From Aedoeadaptatus coli (GTDB taxonomy: Bacteria; Bacillota; Clostridia; Tissierellales; Peptoniphilaceae), in the NCBI RefSeq assembly GCF_900343085.1, contig NZ_OPYI01000011.1, positions 29,816 through 93,815 on the forward strand: DNA of 64,000 nt, read 5' to 3'. Made by a program: the position numbers and the translations under genes. This document shows, piece after piece, positions 34,722-43,053 of this stretch (within the stretch, counting starts at the first letter, position 1; every line of letters starts with the position of its first letter). The notes below the pieces were generated by a model. That model did not search any database. It was not told where the DNA came from and saw nothing but the letters and a program-made list of their open reading frames with translations.

Positions 34722-35310
34722 ACGCGAAGACGTCCTGGCCCGTCAAAGGCCCGAGATCAATGAAGCCGTGAAGGATTTTACCGTGGCCGTATTAGGTTGC
34801 GGTGGTTTGGGATCCCAAGTGGCGTGGATATTGGCTCGCCTGGGCGTCGGAAAACTTATTTTGTACGATTTCGATGTGGTGGAGGCGTCGAATTTAAATC
34901 GCCAAAACTACAGCGTTTCAGATATAGGAAAAAAGAAGGTCGAGGCCACGGCGGAGCGCATCAAGGCGTGGCTGCCCCACGTCTGCGTGGAGGCCCGAAA
35001 TCGATTTGTGGACGCCGAGGTGCTTAAAGGCATCGAAGCCGAGGCCGACATCGTGGTGGAGGCCTACGACGGCGTTCAGTCGAAAATAGAGGCCTTTGAT
35101 TTTTTCCAAGCGCACACAACACCTTATGTCTGTACCACCGGCGTGGCGGGGCCCTTAGGCGCCGTGAAGCGCAGGGATTTCGGTCACATACATATGGTGG
35201 GGGATTTTAACGGCGAGGACCGAAAGGATTGTTATCTGCCCAAGGTCATGACCATCGCCGCCATGGAGTGTCAAGTTGTTTTAGAACTGATGATAGGAGG
35301 ATTCGAGTGA
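34711..35310 (+). CDS. thiF: ThiS adenylyltransferase ThiF
   Basis: E1-like enzyme, about 199 residues, that activates the ThiS C-terminus with ATP. It has the nucleotide motif VLGCGGLGSQVA, LILYDFDVVEASNLNRQNY and DIVVEAYDGVQSK, with the cysteine-bearing segment YVCTTGVAGPLG. The short form lacks the zinc-binding CxxC pair of longer MoeB/ThiF proteins. The start is uncertain: GTG 34711 fits the family start (KREDVLARQRPE) but its SD is distant; ATG 34684 would give a longer, unsupported N-terminus. Confidence 0.85.
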   Translation: MEVKREDVLARQRPEINEAVKDFTVAVLGCGGLGSQVAWILARLGVGKLILYDFDVVEASNLNRQNYSVSDIGKKKVEATAERIKAWLPHVCVEARNRFVDAEVLKGIEAEADIVVEAYDGVQSKIEAFDFFQAHTTPYVCTTGVAGPLGAVKRRDFGHIHMVGDFNGEDRKDCYLPKVMTIAAMECQVVLELMIGGFE

Positions 35311-36071
35311 AAGATACGTGGAAATTAGGGGACAAGACCTTTGAGTCTCGCTTTATTTTAGGATCGGGCAAATACGCGCCGGAATTAATCGACGCCGCCA
35401 TTACCCACGCCGGTGCGGAAATGATTACCGTGGCCCTTCGCCGGGCGAACACGGCGGATGTGACGAATATTTTGGAATTTATTCCGAAAAACGTCACCTT
35501 GATCCCCAACACAAGCGGCGCCCGCAACGCCGATGAGGCCGTACGCATCGCCCGCCTGGCAAAGGAAATGGGATGCGGCAATTTCGTTAAAATCGAAATC
35601 ATGCGCGACTCCAAGTACTTACTCCCCGACAACGAACAAACCTTAAAGGCTACGGATATTTTGGCCAAGGAAGGCTTCGTCGTCATGCCCTATATGTATC
35701 CCGATTTGAACTACGCACGGGACATGCGTGACGCCGGTGCCGCCGCCATTATGCCCTTGGCATCGCCCATCGGCAGCAACCGCGGTTTGGCCACGAAGGC
35801 GTTTGTCCAAATTTTAATCGACGAAATCGACCTGCCCATTATCGTCGATGCCGGCATCGGACGCCCCTCCCAAGCCGCCGAAGCCATGGAAATGGGCGCC
35901 GCCGCCATTATGGCTAACACGGGGATTGCCACGGCCAACGACATTCCCATGATGGCCAAGGCCTTTAAGCTTGCCATCGAAGCGGGCCGCCTGGGCTATT
36001 TATCCGGACCGGGCCGCGTCCTGGACAAAGGCGCCGATCCCTCTTCTCCCTTGAGAGATTTCTTCGATTGA
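35307..36071 (+). CDS. thiG: Thiazole synthase ThiG
   Basis: Builds the thiazole phosphate from 1-deoxyxylulose phosphate, dehydroglycine and ThiS-thiocarboxylate. The 254 residues form a TIM barrel with the Schiff-base lysine in FVKIEIM, plus TSGARNADEAVRIARLA, GSNRGLATKA, VDAGIGRPSQAAEAMEMGA and the end LASPIG. Start GTG 35307 has TAGGAGG six bases ahead and overlaps the thiF stop. A longer in-frame reading would run into thiF and is rejected. The tail SGPGRVLDKGADPSSP is slightly longer than the family average. Confidence 0.95.
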   Translation: MKDTWKLGDKTFESRFILGSGKYAPELIDAAITHAGAEMITVALRRANTADVTNILEFIPKNVTLIPNTSGARNADEAVRIARLAKEMGCGNFVKIEIMRDSKYLLPDNEQTLKATDILAKEGFVVMPYMYPDLNYARDMRDAGAAAIMPLASPIGSNRGLATKAFVQILIDEIDLPIIVDAGIGRPSQAAEAMEMGAAAIMANTGIATANDIPMMAKAFKLAIEAGRLGYLSGPGRVLDKGADPSSPLRDFFD

Positions 36072-36081
36072 GGAGGGCTTC

Positions 36082-37239
36082 ATGATTAAAACAGTATTCG
36101 ATTACGCTCCGGGCATGGATCAAATCTCCGAAGCCATCCCCAACGAAATTGCATCCACCTACGAACGTCAAAGCAAAAGGAACGTCACCGGCGCCGAAGT
36201 GGCGGAAGTGCTCAGGAAAGATCGCCTCACTCCCGATGATTTCTACACCCTGCTTTCTCCCGCGGCGGAACCTTATCTCGAACAAATGATGACAAAAGCA
36301 CGGGGTCTTCGCCGGCAATACTTCGGCGACAATGTGTATTCCTTCTCGCCCTTATACATCGCCAATTACTGCGAAAACGGCTGCCGCTACTGCGGATTCA
36401 ACGCCAAGAGCGACATTAAGCGGGCGGCGCTGAATTCCGATGAAATCGAAGTGGAAATGCGGGCACTGGCAAAAGACGGCATCGAAGACGTGCTGATCTT
36501 AACCGGCGAAAGCAATCACTATTCGCCGGTGGAATACATCGAAGAAGCCGTAAAGCTCGCGAGAAAATACTTCCGCGTCGTGAGCCTTGAAATTTATCCC
36601 GCCAATGTAGCCGATTACGAACGGCTGCAAAAAGCCGGCGCCGACTTCGTCACCGTGTTCCAGGAAAGCTACGATCCGGAAGTTTACGACTACTACCATC
36701 CCCGGGGAAACAAACGGAGCATCATCTACCGCATGGGCACCCAAGAGCGGGCGGCCATGGGCGGCATGCGCGGCGTGGGCTTCGGCGTGCTCTTCGGCTT
36801 GGCCGATCCCGTGGCCGACTGCTTCCGCCTGGGCCTTCACGCCTACTTGGTGCAACGGAAATACCCCCACGTGGAAATCGCCGTGTCCTTCCCGCGAATT
36901 CGCCCCACCCACGGCGCGGAAGATGTAGACAACACCAATCGCATCGGTGAAAAGAAGCTTATGCAATTTATTTGTGCCATGCGCATTTTCATGCCCTTTG
37001 CATCCATTACTATTTCCACGCGGGAAAGAAAAGAATTCAGAGACCAGGCCATGATCTATGCCGCCACAAAGATTTCCGCCTCCGTGGACACGGGGATCGG
37101 TCGCCGCGGCGAAGAGCCCGATGAAGACGAAGGGGAAGAACAATTCGTCATCGCCGATACCCGCACCTTGGATGAAATCGAAAAGGATCTGAAAGAAGAA
37201 GGCCTCTACGTCCTGAGAAACGACTACATTCGCCTATGA
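36082..37239 (+). CDS. thiH: Dehydroglycine synthase ThiH (radical SAM)
   Basis: Cleaves tyrosine to p-cresol and dehydroglycine, the anaerobic route to the thiazole nitrogen; aerobes use ThiO. The 385 residues include the cluster motif C-x3-C-x2-C in NYCENGCRYCGFNAKS, then LTGESNHYSPVEYI, LEIYPANVADY and FPRIRPTHGAED, with an acidic C-terminus (GEEPDEDEGEEQ). ThiH instead of ThiO supports an anaerobic life style. It overlaps thiE by ATGA. Confidence 0.95.
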   Translation: MIKTVFDYAPGMDQISEAIPNEIASTYERQSKRNVTGAEVAEVLRKDRLTPDDFYTLLSPAAEPYLEQMMTKARGLRRQYFGDNVYSFSPLYIANYCENGCRYCGFNAKSDIKRAALNSDEIEVEMRALAKDGIEDVLILTGESNHYSPVEYIEEAVKLARKYFRVVSLEIYPANVADYERLQKAGADFVTVFQESYDPEVYDYYHPRGNKRSIIYRMGTQERAAMGGMRGVGFGVLFGLADPVADCFRLGLHAYLVQRKYPHVEIAVSFPRIRPTHGAEDVDNTNRIGEKKLMQFICAMRIFMPFASITISTRERKEFRDQAMIYAATKISASVDTGIGRRGEEPDEDEGEEQFVIADTRTLDEIEKDLKEEGLYVLRNDYIRL

Positions 37240-37850
37240 AGACCCTTTACTTCATTACGGACTCCACAAAGTACGACGACGAGGAAGCCTATTTCGCGGA
37301 CGTCTTCGCGGCCTTAAAAGGCGGCGTGGACTTGATCCAGCTCAGGGAAAAAGAACTCTCCGACGAGGAAGTCTACGCCCGGGCCCTTCGAATAAAAAAA
37401 GAAGCGGATAAATACGACACGCCCCTGATCATCGACGACCGGGTGGAGGTGGCGAAAAAATTAGGCGTCGGCGTCCACTTGGGAGACGACGACATGGCCA
37501 TTAAAGAAGCTCGGGCCATTTTAGGGGAGAATGCCCTCATCGGCGCCTCCGTAAAAACCGTGGAGCGGGCCAAAGAAGCCGAAGCGGAAGGGGCCAGCTA
37601 CTTCGGCACCGGTGCCCTTTTCCCCACGCAGACCAAAGTCATTACCCGCCACACTTCCATGGAGACCTTCCGCGCCATTAAAAAGTGCGCGAAGGTGCCC
37701 GTGTACGCCATCGGCGGCATCAACGAAAAGACCCTTCCCGAGCTAAAGGGCGAGGACTTCGACGGCATCTGCGTGGTTTCCGCCATTCAATACGCCAAAG
37801 ACCCGGAAGCGGCGGTAAAAAGCCTGCGTGGCCTAATGAAGGATCTGTAA
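37236..37850 (+). CDS. thiE: Thiamine-phosphate synthase (first copy)
   Basis: 204-residue TIM barrel that joins hydroxymethylpyrimidine pyrophosphate with thiazole phosphate. Family motifs are VDLIQLREKELSDEE, LIIDDRVEVA, GVHLGDDDM, GTGALFPTQTK (the T-x-T-K phosphate loop) and IGGINEKTL. A second thiE lies at 40233-40919. This copy sits at the end of the thiazole operon, the other in the pyrimidine/kinase operon, so each transcript can finish thiamine phosphate by itself. TenI, a non-catalytic relative, is possible but the active-site residues are kept. Confidence 0.87.
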   Translation: MKTLYFITDSTKYDDEEAYFADVFAALKGGVDLIQLREKELSDEEVYARALRIKKEADKYDTPLIIDDRVEVAKKLGVGVHLGDDDMAIKEARAILGENALIGASVKTVERAKEAEAEGASYFGTGALFPTQTKVITRHTSMETFRAIKKCAKVPVYAIGGINEKTLPELKGEDFDGICVVSAIQYAKDPEAAVKSLRGLMKDL

Positions 37851-37880
37851 TATGTTATACTGCTCCCATAGGAGGGGTTT

Positions 37881-38648
37881 ATGATTTATTATTACAGCGG
37901 CACGGGAAACAGCGCCTATGTGGCGAGGCAACTGGCCGATAAACTAGGCGTGGACGCCGTGGATATAGGGGAGCGCATTAAAACCGGCGTCATGGACAAG
38001 ATCAAAGACGATGCCGTGATCTTGGTGACGCCGACCTACTGTTGGCGCGTGCCCCGAATCGTGGAAGAATACTGGAATCAGATCGAGGTGGAGGCCGAGA
38101 CCCTTTATTTGGTCATGACCTGCGGCTCCGGCATCGGCGGCGCGCCGGTGTACGAGGAAAGAATGGCACGGGAGAAAAATTTGGCCTACGGCGGCGCCTT
38201 CCAGGTGATCATGCCTGAAAACTACATCGCCATGTTCGATGCGCCGAAAAGAGATGAGGCGTGGGCCATTATCGCCAAGGCCGATAAAAAAATCGATGAA
38301 ATCGCAGAAACCATCGCGGCGAAAAAAGCCGGCGCGAAAAACGCGGGCCTTCTCGGCCGATTGCTCACGGCCATTAACGGCGCCTACTACGCCCTTTTCG
38401 TAAAGGCCAAGCCCTTTTACGCCAAGGACAACTGCATCGGCTGCGGCGAATGCGAACGCCGCTGCATTCTGGCCAATGTGAAGCTGGAGGAAGGTCGCCC
38501 CGTGTGGTACGACCGCTGCACCCACTGCATGGCCTGCATGAACTACTGTCCCGTGGAAGCCGTGGAATACGGAAAGAAATCCGCCGGCAAATTCCGCTAC
38601 ACGTTAGAAAAGGTGGTGGACAATCATGTTTCGTCCCGTGAAGCGTGA
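37881..38648 (+). CDS. EFR1-type flavodoxin-ferredoxin protein
   Basis: 255 residues. An N-terminal flavodoxin-like domain carries the FMN loop YYSGTGNSAYVA; residues about 175-230 hold two [4Fe-4S] motifs, CIGCGECERRC and CTHCMACMNYCP. This is the EFR1 layout seen in clostridia, a cytosolic electron carrier between flavin and low-potential enzymes. The N-terminal part retains LVTPTYCWRVP. The gene overlaps the next one (Nim-like) by 23 bases, so they are co-expressed. Its redox partner is not known; a role in supplying electrons to the Nim-like protein is a possibility. Confidence 0.88.
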   Translation: MIYYYSGTGNSAYVARQLADKLGVDAVDIGERIKTGVMDKIKDDAVILVTPTYCWRVPRIVEEYWNQIEVEAETLYLVMTCGSGIGGAPVYEERMAREKNLAYGGAFQVIMPENYIAMFDAPKRDEAWAIIAKADKKIDEIAETIAAKKAGAKNAGLLGRLLTAINGAYYALFVKAKPFYAKDNCIGCGECERRCILANVKLEEGRPVWYDRCTHCMACMNYCPVEAVEYGKKSAGKFRYTLEKVVDNHVSSREA

Positions 38649-39105
38649 AAACCAAAGCTTGAGCCACGATGAAATCGAAGCGCTGCTCATGAGAAATACC
38701 TGGGGCGTTTTGTCTCTTTACGGCAAAGAAGGCTATCCCTACGGCGTGCCGGTAAACTACGCCTATGTCGACGGAGCCATCGTTTTTCACAGCGCGAGAA
38801 GCGGCCATAAATGGGAAGCCATCGAGGCGAACAACAAGGCCTCTTTCACCGTGGTGGATGCCTCAGACGTCGTGGAAGAGGAATATTCCACGGCTTATCG
38901 CTCGGCCATCCTTTTCGGTTCCCTTGAGCGATTGGAAGGGGAGGAGCGTCTTGAGGCATTTCAGAAAATGACCGATGCCTTGGCGCCCCATGTGAGCCGG
39001 GAAGCAAACGAAAAGGCAGTCAATCACTGCGAGGGCGCGGAGGTGTTTAAGCTCGTCGTCCGTCATTTCTCGGGAAAAGTCGGGCGGCTCGTCGTTCGTC
39101 AGTAA
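38626..39105 (+). CDS. Nim-like pyridoxamine-phosphate-oxidase-fold protein
   Basis: 159 residues of the split-barrel flavin family (PNPOx-like). The start FRPVKRENQSLS and the segments LLMRNTWGVLSLYGKEGYPYGVPVNYAY and VFHSARSGHKWEAIEANNKASFTV fit the NimA group, flavoproteins linked to 5-nitroimidazole resistance, though most chromosomal homologues have other, unknown roles. A conserved histidine (HSARSGHK) lies in the active-site region. It overlaps the EFR1 gene, which could deliver electrons. Confidence 0.85.
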   Translation: MFRPVKRENQSLSHDEIEALLMRNTWGVLSLYGKEGYPYGVPVNYAYVDGAIVFHSARSGHKWEAIEANNKASFTVVDASDVVEEEYSTAYRSAILFGSLERLEGEERLEAFQKMTDALAPHVSREANEKAVNHCEGAEVFKLVVRHFSGKVGRLVVRQ

Positions 39106-39153
39106 GATTTAACAAAAAAACATAAAAATTTCGGCGCGCGCCTCGTGGCGCGA

Positions 39154-39197
39154 AATAAGCCGCCTGTCGACTTTTAAGAAGCGCAGGACGGCTTATT
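39154..39197. repeat. Long inverted repeat upstream of the TPP leader
   Basis: AATAAGCCG (39154-39162) and CGGCTTATT (39189-39197) are perfect arms; inner CCTG and CAGG extend the stem with mismatches. No T run follows, so it is not a usual terminator. A preceding GCGCG pair (about 39133-39152) is a second small hairpin. Confidence 0.6.
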
Positions 39198-39212
39198 CGT
39201 CGTGGTTTTGAT

Positions 39213-39247
39213 TTGACAAAGGCCTTGCCGAATGGTAAGGTCTTTTT
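39213..39247 (+). terminator. Terminator of the EFR1-Nim unit, overlapping a -35
   Basis: AAAGGCCTTGCC (39218-39229) pairs with GGTAAGGTCTTT (39234-39245) with wobbles and is followed by Ts. TTGACA at 39213-39218 and a weak TAAGGT at 39236-39241 are spaced as a promoter, so the riboswitch transcript may start just after the hairpin, near 39248. Confidence 0.6.
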
Positions 39248-39254
39248 AAATGAA

Positions 39255-39334
39255 TAGCGCAAGGGGAACTTTGATAGTTGAGAAGGTAAAACCTGACCCT
39301 TTGAACCTGTGAGTTAATACTCGCGTAGGAATGC
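39255..39334 (+). promoter_or_regulatory. TPP (THI-box) riboswitch
   Basis: The conserved parts are in order: AAGGGGAAC, TTGAGA, then CCTGACCCTTTGAACCTG, a variable stem (TGAG-TTAAT-ACTC) and GCGTAGGAA. It precedes the thiM-thiE-thiD-thiC operon. Thiamine pyrophosphate binding should favour the terminator at 39365-39397. Confidence 0.94.
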
Positions 39335-39364
39335 ATGGCCCGCCTTTTCGGGCGGCCTTAATTT

Positions 39365-39397
39365 AGGTATCTTCTCACGGGAAGATGCCTTTTTTTG
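39365..39397 (+). terminator. Riboswitch terminator before thiM
   Basis: AGGTATCTTC (39365-39374) pairs with GAAGATGCCT (39381-39390), followed by seven Ts; a GGCCCGCC/GGGCGGCC hairpin precedes it. Confidence 0.88.
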
Positions 39398-39416
39398 TCT
39401 CGAAAGGAAGGACAAA

Positions 39417-40232
39417 ATGAACGATTTAAAGAATGCCTTAATAAAAGCGCAAGAAGACGTGCGGGCAAACTGCCCCATGGCTCCGTCCATTACAAATTTC
39501 GTCACCATCGACTTCGTGGCCAACGCACAGATCGCCGTCGGCGGTTCTGCGGCCATGGTCTATATGCCCGACGAGGGAAGTACCATGGCAGAGATCGCCA
39601 AATGCCTCTACATCAATGTGGGCACCCTGATTCCCGTCCACGCGGAAACCGTGCCCAATGCGGCGAAGGCCGCCCACGAAAAGTGCGCCTATGTACTGGA
39701 TCCCGTGGCGGCAGGCTTGGGCGAGCTGAGGACCAAGCTCTTGACGGATATGAAAGACTATCCCCCGGCCATCGTCCGCGCCAACGCCTCGGAAGTAATT
39801 ACCCTGGCAAAAATGTGGGGATTAATCGACACGGACGAAGGCAAAGTGCGCGGCGTGGATTCCACGGAAAGCGTGGAATCGGCGCGAGAAGCCGCGGAAG
39901 TGTTGGCCCGCTTCATTAAGGGCGCCGTCTGCGTATCGGGAAAAGACGATTTAATTACCGACGGCGAGCGCACCATTCTCTCCTTCGGCGGCAGCGAATA
40001 CTTCGCCCGCATTACGGGAAGCGGCTGCTCCTTAGGCGGCGTCTGCGCCGTTTATCATTCGGTTACCGATCCCTTTACGGCGGCGGTGGCGGCGACCAAT
40101 GCCTACAATGTGGCCGGTGCCATGGCGGAAAAGAAAGCCGAGGGCACGGCGAGCTTTAAGGTGGCCTTTTTAGACGCCCTGTCCAATATGACCGGCGACG
40201 ATTTGGCCGCCTGCCCTATGAAGGAGATTTAA
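39417..40232 (+). CDS. thiM: Hydroxyethylthiazole kinase
   Basis: Phosphorylates salvaged 4-methyl-5-hydroxyethylthiazole, giving the thiazole phosphate for ThiE. The 271 residues contain ITNFVTIDFVANAQIAVGGSAAMV at the N-terminus, VLDPVAAG, and the catalytic loop ITGSGCSLGG whose cysteine is typical of ThiM. ThiW (9162) may supply the substrate. First gene of the TPP-controlled operon, with ribosome site GAAAGGAAGG; thiE begins one base after its stop. Confidence 0.94.
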   Translation: MNDLKNALIKAQEDVRANCPMAPSITNFVTIDFVANAQIAVGGSAAMVYMPDEGSTMAEIAKCLYINVGTLIPVHAETVPNAAKAAHEKCAYVLDPVAAGLGELRTKLLTDMKDYPPAIVRANASEVITLAKMWGLIDTDEGKVRGVDSTESVESAREAAEVLARFIKGAVCVSGKDDLITDGERTILSFGGSEYFARITGSGCSLGGVCAVYHSVTDPFTAAVAATNAYNVAGAMAEKKAEGTASFKVAFLDALSNMTGDDLAACPMKEI

Positions 40233-40919
40233 ATGAAATTCAGCATTGAAAAATACTTCGTCGTCGGCCCTGAAAACACCTGGAACCGCCCGGTGCTTCC
40301 CATTATTCGTGATGCCATCGAGGCGGGATTTACCTGCATCCAGCTGCGTTCGAAAACCGCCTCGGCGCGGGAAATGATCGACCTGGCACAGGGGGCGTCG
40401 GATCTCATCGCATCCATGAAGAAAGAAGATGAAGTCACTCTGCTTATTAACGACCGCCTGGACGTGGCTCTGGCGGCGAGAGAAGCGGGAGCGAAGATCG
40501 ACGGCGTTCACATGGGCCAATCGGACATTCCCGTGTCCGTGTGCCGAAAATACTTAGGCCCCGATGCGGTAATCGGCCTCTCCGCGCCCACCGGCGACTT
40601 AACCCGCTACGTTCGGGAAGGGAATTTTAAAGACGTGGATTACTTCGGAGCCGGCCCTTTCCACGAAACGGATACGAAAAAAGACTGCGGCCTGGACGAA
40701 AACGGCAACATCATCTACCGCACCGTCGAAGAAATCAAGGAGCTCGCGGCCATTTCGCCTCTGCCCATTACCATCGGCGGCGGCGTCAAGGCCGAGGACA
40801 TGAAGGACTTGGCCGAAACCGGCGTGGACGGCTTTTTCGTCGTCTCCGCCATCGCCTCGGCGGAAGACCCCAAGGCCGCGGCGAAAGAGCTGGCAGAGAA
40901 GTGGGAGGCGGCGAAGTGA
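40233..40919 (+). CDS. thiE: Thiamine-phosphate synthase (second copy)
   Basis: 228 residues, the longer of two ThiE-like proteins. It keeps FTCIQLRSKTASAREM, LLINDRLDVALAAREAGA, GVHMGQSDIPV, GLSAPTGD and the phosphate loop GAGPFHETDTKKDCG, with a short insertion after it (LDENGNIIYR) that the first copy lacks. It lies between thiM and thiD under the TPP riboswitch and overlaps thiD. Duplicate thiE genes may use thiazole from different sources (salvaged against new) or serve different supply levels. Confidence 0.9.
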   Translation: MKFSIEKYFVVGPENTWNRPVLPIIRDAIEAGFTCIQLRSKTASAREMIDLAQGASDLIASMKKEDEVTLLINDRLDVALAAREAGAKIDGVHMGQSDIPVSVCRKYLGPDAVIGLSAPTGDLTRYVREGNFKDVDYFGAGPFHETDTKKDCGLDENGNIIYRTVEEIKELAAISPLPITIGGGVKAEDMKDLAETGVDGFFVVSAIASAEDPKAAAKELAEKWEAAK

Positions 40920-41695
40920 AGACGATGCTCACCATCGCCGGCAGCGACTCCTCCGGCGGCGCGGGGATTCAGGCGGATATAAAAACCGCCACGGCCCTGG
41001 GGGTCTTCGCCACCTCGGCCATCACCGCCATCACCGCTCAAAACACCACCGGTGTGCAGGCCATTTTCGACTTGGGCGGCGATATTGTGGCGGAAGAGAT
41101 TCGCTCCGTCCTGACGGACATTTACCCCGACGCCGTAAAAATCGGCATGGTCTCATCCCCCGAGATCATAAAAATCATCGGCGAAGAGCTGGCGGGCTAC
41201 AAAGGCCCGGTGGTTCTCGATCCGGTCATGGTGGCCACCTCCGGATCGCCCCTTCTAAGGGACGAGGCCATGGAGAGTTTAAAAGCCGTGCTCTTTCCTT
41301 TAGCCACGCTCCTTACGCCGAACATCCCCGAAGCGGAACTTTTAACGGGAATGAAAATCGAATCCGCGGCGGATCAGGAGAAGGCAGCCAAAGCCCTTTA
41401 CGACGCCTATGGTGCGTCGGTCTTGGTAAAAGGGGGCCACGGCACCGGGCGGGCGGCGGATGTATTCTACGACGGAGACAGCCACCTCTTTGAAAAGCCC
41501 ATGCTCGACAATCCCAATACCCACGGCACAGGCTGCACCCTGTCATCGGCCATCGCCTCGTTTTTGGCGATCGGTCTCGATGAGGCCAAGGCCGTGGAAG
41601 AAGCAAAAAATTACGTGTACGATGCAATCGCCGACGGTCTCGACCTTGGACGAGGACGAGGCCCGATCAATCACATGGTTAGGAGAAATAAATAA
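40916..41695 (+). CDS. thiD: Hydroxymethylpyrimidine (phosphate) kinase
   Basis: Adds two phosphates in turn to hydroxymethylpyrimidine. The 259 residues have the ribokinase-like fold: [21 protein letters not shown] at the start, [33 protein letters not shown] and the catalytic [15 protein letters not shown]. The GTG at 40916, eight bases after GGGAGG, overlaps the thiE stop. An ATG three codons later is also possible. Confidence 0.95.
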   Translation: MKTMLTIAGSDSSGGAGIQADIKTATALGVFATSAITAITAQNTTGVQAIFDLGGDIVAEEIRSVLTDIYPDAVKIGMVSSPEIIKIIGEELAGYKGPVVLDPVMVATSGSPLLRDEAMESLKAVLFPLATLLTPNIPEAELLTGMKIESAADQEKAAKALYDAYGASVLVKGGHGTGRAADVFYDGDSHLFEKPMLDNPNTHGTGCTLSSAIASFLAIGLDEAKAVEEAKNYVYDAIADGLDLGRGRGPINHMVRRNK

Positions 41696-42996
41696 TGGCA
41701 TACGCAACACAAATGGACGCTGCGCGTCAAGGAATCATTACGAAGGAAATGGAAATCGTCGCCGAAAAGGAAAATCGCACGGCGGAAGAAATCAGACAAT
41801 GGGTGGCGGAAGGAAAAGTCGCCATTCCCGCCAACATTAATCACAAATCCTTGGATCCCACGGGCATCGGCTCCATGTTAAAGACCAAGATCAATGTCAA
41901 CTTAGGCGTGTCCAAAGACGTGGAAGATCTGGACGAAGAGCTTGAAAAAGTAAACTACGCCGTGAAACTCGGCGGCGATGCCATTATGGACTTGTCCACC
42001 CACGGGGACACGAAGATTTTCAGACGGAAGCTCACCTCCGAATGCCCGGCCATGATCGGTACCGTGCCCATTTACGATTCCGTTATCTACCATAAAAAAG
42101 ACCTGGGTCAATTGACGGCCGAAGATTTCCTCGAAGTCATTCGCGCCCACGGGGAAGACGGCGTGGACTTCGTCACCCTGCACTGCGGTCTGACTCGCCG
42201 CACGGTGGAACAATTAAAGCGCTTCGGCCGCACCACCAACATCGTCAGCCGCGGCGGCTCCTTGGTTTTCGCCTGGATGAGCATGACCGGCAACGAAAAC
42301 CCCTTCTACGAATACTACGACGAAATTTTGGACATTTGCCGCGAATACGACATGACCATCTCCCTCGGCGACGGTGCGCGCCCGGGCTGTTTGGCCGATG
42401 CCGGCGATTTGCTTCAAATCGAAGAATTGGTTCGCTTAGGGGAATTGACCCAACGGGCGTGGGACAAAGACGTGCAAGTCATGGTCGAAGGCCCGGGTCA
42501 CGTGCCCTTGAATCAAGTCAAGGCCAATATGGAAATTCAACAAAGCCTCTGTAAGGGCGCGCCCTTCTACGTGCTCGGGCCCATCGTCACCGACATCGCC
42601 CCGGGCTACGACCACATTACCGCCGCCATCGGCGGGGCCGTGGCAGCCATGAGCGGCGCCGCCTTCCTCTGCTACGTCACTCCGGCGGAACACCTGGCTC
42701 TGCCCAACGCCGACGACGTAAAGGAAGGAATTATGGCATCGAAGATCGCCGCCCACGCCGCCGACATCGCCAAGGGCATTCCCGGCGCCAGAGACGCCGA
42801 CGACCGCATGGGTAAGGCCCGTCGTGAACTGGATTGGGACGCCATGTTTAAAGAAGCCATGGATCCGGAACACGCCAAGGCCGTGCGCGACGACCGTTCG
42901 CCGGAAGTGGAAGAAACCTGCTCCATGTGCGGGAAATTCTGCGCCGTACGGAGCATGAACAAGGCCCTCGCCGGCGAAGAAGTCGATATCCTGTAA
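41695..42996 (+). CDS. thiC: Phosphomethylpyrimidine synthase ThiC
   Basis: Radical SAM enzyme that rearranges 5-aminoimidazole ribotide to hydroxymethylpyrimidine phosphate. The 433 residues are the short form. Signatures are [42 protein letters not shown] and the C-terminal cluster motif C-x2-C-x4-C (CSMCGKFC). Its start shares a base with the thiD stop (TAATG). The terminator just downstream doubles as the next gene's leader. Confidence 0.96.
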   Translation: MAYATQMDAARQGIITKEMEIVAEKENRTAEEIRQWVAEGKVAIPANINHKSLDPTGIGSMLKTKINVNLGVSKDVEDLDEELEKVNYAVKLGGDAIMDLSTHGDTKIFRRKLTSECPAMIGTVPIYDSVIYHKKDLGQLTAEDFLEVIRAHGEDGVDFVTLHCGLTRRTVEQLKRFGRTTNIVSRGGSLVFAWMSMTGNENPFYEYYDEILDICREYDMTISLGDGARPGCLADAGDLLQIEELVRLGELTQRAWDKDVQVMVEGPGHVPLNQVKANMEIQQSLCKGAPFYVLGPIVTDIAPGYDHITAAIGGAVAAMSGAAFLCYVTPAEHLALPNADDVKEGIMASKIAAHAADIAKGIPGARDADDRMGKARRELDWDAMFKEAMDPEHAKAVRDDRSPEVEETCSMCGKFCAVRSMNKALAGEEVDIL

Positions 42997-42999
42997 AAC

Positions 43000-43053
43000 A
43001 AATCACCTCTTCTGATCCTGTGTTACAATGGAGAAAAGAAGAGGTGATTTTTT
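43000..43053 (+). promoter_or_regulatory. Terminator-promoter-SD overlap after thiC
   Basis: A 14-bp perfect stem (43000-43013 with 43037-43050) ends in six Ts and stops thiC transcripts. Its 3' arm contains GAGGTGA, the ribosome site of the next gene. The loop holds TGTTACAAT (43021-43029), an extended -10. A transcript starting near 43036 would lack the 5' arm, so the ribosome site is free; read-through RNA would have it covered. Confidence 0.7.
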
